A stretch of 15,863 bases of DNA, taken from assembly GCA_007123515.1 (NCBI GenBank), contig SKKY01000078.1, positions 1 through 15,863 of the forward strand, written 5' to 3'. The stretch comes from Clostridia bacterium. Lineage in GTDB: Bacteria; Bacillota; Peptococcia; Peptococcales; SKKY01. Shown one piece after another: positions 13,766 to 15,863 of this stretch (the stretch's first letter is position 1; each line of letters opens with the position of its first letter). A program made the position numbers and the translations under genes. Under the pieces are notes generated by a model. That model was given only the letters and a program-made list of their open reading frames with translations. It was not told where the DNA came from and ran no database searches.

Positions 13766-15565
13766 ATGATCAGATCATCTTTTTTTGGGCTTAATCTCGG
13801 GTATAAGGGCGTATCGGCTCAGCAAAGAGCGCTTGATGTAACCGGACACAATATCGCAAACGCCAATACCGAAGGATTCTCCCGGCAAAGATCGGTGATG
13901 GTCACCGGGCAGCCGATGTACTCTGCCAGCGGCTATGTAGGCAGCGGCGTGGAAGTCATTAACGTCGAACGCGTCAGAGATAAATTTTTAGACCAGCAAT
14001 ACAAAAATGAAATCAATAATAAAGGCTACTGGGATTTAAACTTTGATGTTTACTCCAAAATAGAGTCAATCCTTAATGAGCCAAGGGATTCAAGCCTTAG
14101 AACATCCATGGATGAATTTTGGGGTTCCTGGCAGGATCTGTCCATCAACCCGGAAAGCTCCGCGATCCGGACAACGGTGATCCAAAAAGGAATTACCTTA
14201 ACCGATAACTTTAACTACTTAAGCGACCAGATGTCCCTGTTAAAACAGGACATTGGCTACAACCTTGAAAGCAAAGTCGAAGACATTAACTCGATTGCTG
14301 ATCGGATTGCGAGCCTGAACCTGCAGATTATCCGTTCCGAGTCCGATGGTAAAATGGCCAACGACTTCCGGGATCGGCGCGATCTCTTAGTCGAACAACT
14401 GTCAAAGATCGTTGATATTGAAGTATCAGAGGATCAAAGGGGTTCGGCGAATATCTTTATTGGCGGACAGGCCTTAGTCTATATTAATAACACAAATAAA
14501 GTGGAAAACGTACCAAGAGCCGACGGCATGTTTGATGTCAAGTGGGATAACGGCGCCAAGGTTTTAATAAAGGGCGGAGAAATTCGATCTCTTTTGGATT
14601 CGCGGGATGTAACCGTTACCAAGTACATGGGAGAACTCGATGAGGTCGCAAAGGCGCTAGCTGAATTTACCAATGCCTTTCATGAAACAGGCTTTGGCTT
14701 AAACGGAGAAGACGACACCGGCATTCCCTTTTTCGTGATCCGTGGGGAAAGCGTCGGAGTGCTCGCGAAAGGCGAAGGCGATCAGGTGTGGCCAGGACTA
14801 CCGGCGACAAATGGAGTAGAACCGATTATCTCAGCCCAGACCAAAGGAACAGAATTAAATAATGTGACATTTAGGTTTGAAAACGATGATACGCTTACCG
14901 AGCCAACAGCCACCTGGAACGATGCAACTGACACTTTGACCCTATCCGGCGACTGGACAGACTCTGAGTACAGCGAAGGATATCTCCAAAATTTGATTAA
15001 TAATGCACTTGCAGAAGAATCTCCAGTCGGACCGGGCTTTGACACAAAAATCTTTTTAAACATGCGTGGTGCAACTTCAGCCGATATTGTTGACAATACG
15101 CAAATAGAGTTAGGCGACGGAGAAGAGCCTACGGCTGACTTTACCGCTAAAAACATCGAAGTCAATTCAGTCGTTATATCAGACATCACAAAATTAGCGG
15201 CGGCTTCTGCCCCGGTCACTGACCCACTAAACGGTGAAGGTGATGGCTCGAATTCGATCCGGATCGCACAGATTAAAAACAATAATCAGGCTCTAAGAGG
15301 CGGATCCATTGATGATTACTATCGTTCGATGATTGGTGATATCGGGATTAACACCTCAAACTCAGAGAGCATGGTCAGAAACCAGGAGCTTTTAATCCGG
15401 CAGATTTCCACCCAGCGTGAACAAGTGATGGGTGTATCACTAGACGAAGAAATGACACATATGATCCAGTTTCAGCAAGCCTATAACGCATCGGCCAGGT
15501 TTTTAACCACGGTGGATGATATGCTTGATATTCTGGTTAACCGACTTGGTCGCGTAGGCCTGTAG
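13766..15565 (+). CDS. flgK: Flagellar hook-associated protein 1, FlgK
   Basis: First of the two junction proteins that join hook to filament, exported by the flagellar type III system. It has 599 residues, a common size. The N-terminal rod/hook-type motif is clear (SSFFGLNLGYKGVSAQQRALDVTGHNIANANTEGFSRQ, about 4-41). The C-terminal helix ends with SLDEEMTHMIQFQQAYNASARFLTTVDDMLDILVNRLG, the conserved D0/D1 pairing partner. The middle (about 330-480) is variable and acidic, as expected for the exposed domains. AGAAGGAGG (13749-13757) is a strong ribosome site. flgL follows after 12 bases. Confidence 0.97.
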   Translation: MIRSSFFGLNLGYKGVSAQQRALDVTGHNIANANTEGFSRQRSVMVTGQPMYSASGYVGSGVEVINVERVRDKFLDQQYKNEINNKGYWDLNFDVYSKIESILNEPRDSSLRTSMDEFWGSWQDLSINPESSAIRTTVIQKGITLTDNFNYLSDQMSLLKQDIGYNLESKVEDINSIADRIASLNLQIIRSESDGKMANDFRDRRDLLVEQLSKIVDIEVSEDQRGSANIFIGGQALVYINNTNKVENVPRADGMFDVKWDNGAKVLIKGGEIRSLLDSRDVTVTKYMGELDEVAKALAEFTNAFHETGFGLNGEDDTGIPFFVIRGESVGVLAKGEGDQVWPGLPATNGVEPIISAQTKGTELNNVTFRFENDDTLTEPTATWNDATDTLTLSGDWTDSEYSEGYLQNLINNALAEESPVGPGFDTKIFLNMRGATSADIVDNTQIELGDGEEPTADFTAKNIEVNSVVISDITKLAAASAPVTDPLNGEGDGSNSIRIAQIKNNNQALRGGSIDDYYRSMIGDIGINTSNSESMVRNQELLIRQISTQREQVMGVSLDEEMTHMIQFQQAYNASARFLTTVDDMLDILVNRLGRVGL

Positions 15566-15577
15566 GAGGCAATATAA

Positions 15578-15863
15578 ATGAGAATTACAAATAAGGTATT
15601 ATCCAATAATATGTTAAACAATATGTACCAGAGCATGTGGAAGATGTCGGACCTGCAAAATCAGGTGACCACAGGCCGTAAGGTGAATAAGCCCTCTGAT
15701 GATCCTTCTGCCAGCATTACTTCTCTTAGAATGCGGACAAAGATCATGCAGAATGAGCAGTTTCAGAAGAATGCCACAGAGATCACCGCCTGGATGAATA
15801 CGGCGGAGGATTCGTTGATTGCTTTAGGTGATGTCATGCAGCGTGCCAGAGAGTTGGCCGTCA
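15578..15863 (+). CDS. flgL: Flagellar hook-associated protein 3, FlgL (5' part only)
   Basis: The second hook-filament junction protein, flagellin-related; only about 95 residues are inside the window and the frame is open at the right edge. The N-terminal D0/D1 helix is recognisable: MRITNKVLSNNMLNNMYQSM, then SDLQNQVTTGRKVNKPSDDPSASITSLRMR, then WMNTAEDSLIALGDVMQRARELAV. TAGGAGG (15563-15569) is the ribosome site, overlapping the stop of flgK. The order flgM-flgN-flgK-flgL matches Bacillus. Confidence 0.96.
   Translation, partial: MRITNKVLSNNMLNNMYQSMWKMSDLQNQVTTGRKVNKPSDDPSASITSLRMRTKIMQNEQFQKNATEITAWMNTAEDSLIALGDVMQRARELAV

Noticed and set aside
14782..15282. Long minus-strand open frame of 166 codons inside flgK
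   Set aside because: Antisense shadow of a strongly supported gene, with no ribosome site or family resemblance.

Overview
The window looks like chromosomal DNA from a motile, flagellated Firmicute, most likely a clostridial (Eubacteriales-type) anaerobe. Three things point there. The right end carries the Firmicute order comFC-yvyF-flgM-flgN-flgK-flgL. A T-box leader, typical of Gram-positives, sits in the middle. Ribosome binding sites are strong and GGAGG-like, and terminators are AT-rich intrinsic hairpins. A genus cannot be fixed from the sequence alone; an acetogen-like relative such as Eubacteriaceae is only a guess.

Layout. (1) 1-1329, plus strand: the 3' end of a DppC/OppC/NikC-type ABC permease, then a class I SAM-dependent methyltransferase. 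(2) 1444-2082, plus strand: an unrecognised protein of about 212 residues, closed by a perfect 15-bp-stem terminator. (3) 2263-5377, plus strand: a two-gene signalling unit. A PAS-PAS-HisKA-HATPase-HPt kinase overlaps by 8 bases a REC-GGDEF diguanylate cyclase. The kinase has a phosphotransfer domain but no receiver; the neighbour supplies the receiver, so c-di-GMP output is probably set by this pair. (4) 5444-7356, minus strand: an Lrp/AsnC regulator and a class I aminotransferase behind a complete T-box whose specifier reads GCU (alanine). This fits the Bacillus alaR-alaT pair and alanine synthesis. (5) 7129-7645: the only stretch over 300 bases without a gene. It holds the T-box, a 48-bp perfect palindrome (7457-7504) and the promoter of the next gene; I see nothing further in about 7357-7456. 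(6) 7646-8887, plus strand: a second, unrelated class I aminotransferase with its own promoter and terminator. (7) 9095-12729, plus strand: a protein resembling the N-terminal extension of clostridial dihydropteroate synthases, then coaX, dusB, comFC and yvyF, partly overlapping. (8) 12730-15863, plus strand: a terminator region with a possible sigma-D promoter inside it, then flgM, flgN, flgK and the start of flgL.

The most unusual feature is a family of long palindromes (7457-7504, 8952-9007, 9709-9754), all built on GGGGACG...GGTATACC...CGTCCCC. Two copies are identical over 46 bp. The third has changed both arms in concert and has lengthened flanks. They resemble REP/REPIN-type elements moved in trans by a RAYT (Y1-type) transposase, but no transposase is visible here.

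No rRNA, tRNA, CRISPR array, prophage or insertion sequence gene was found.
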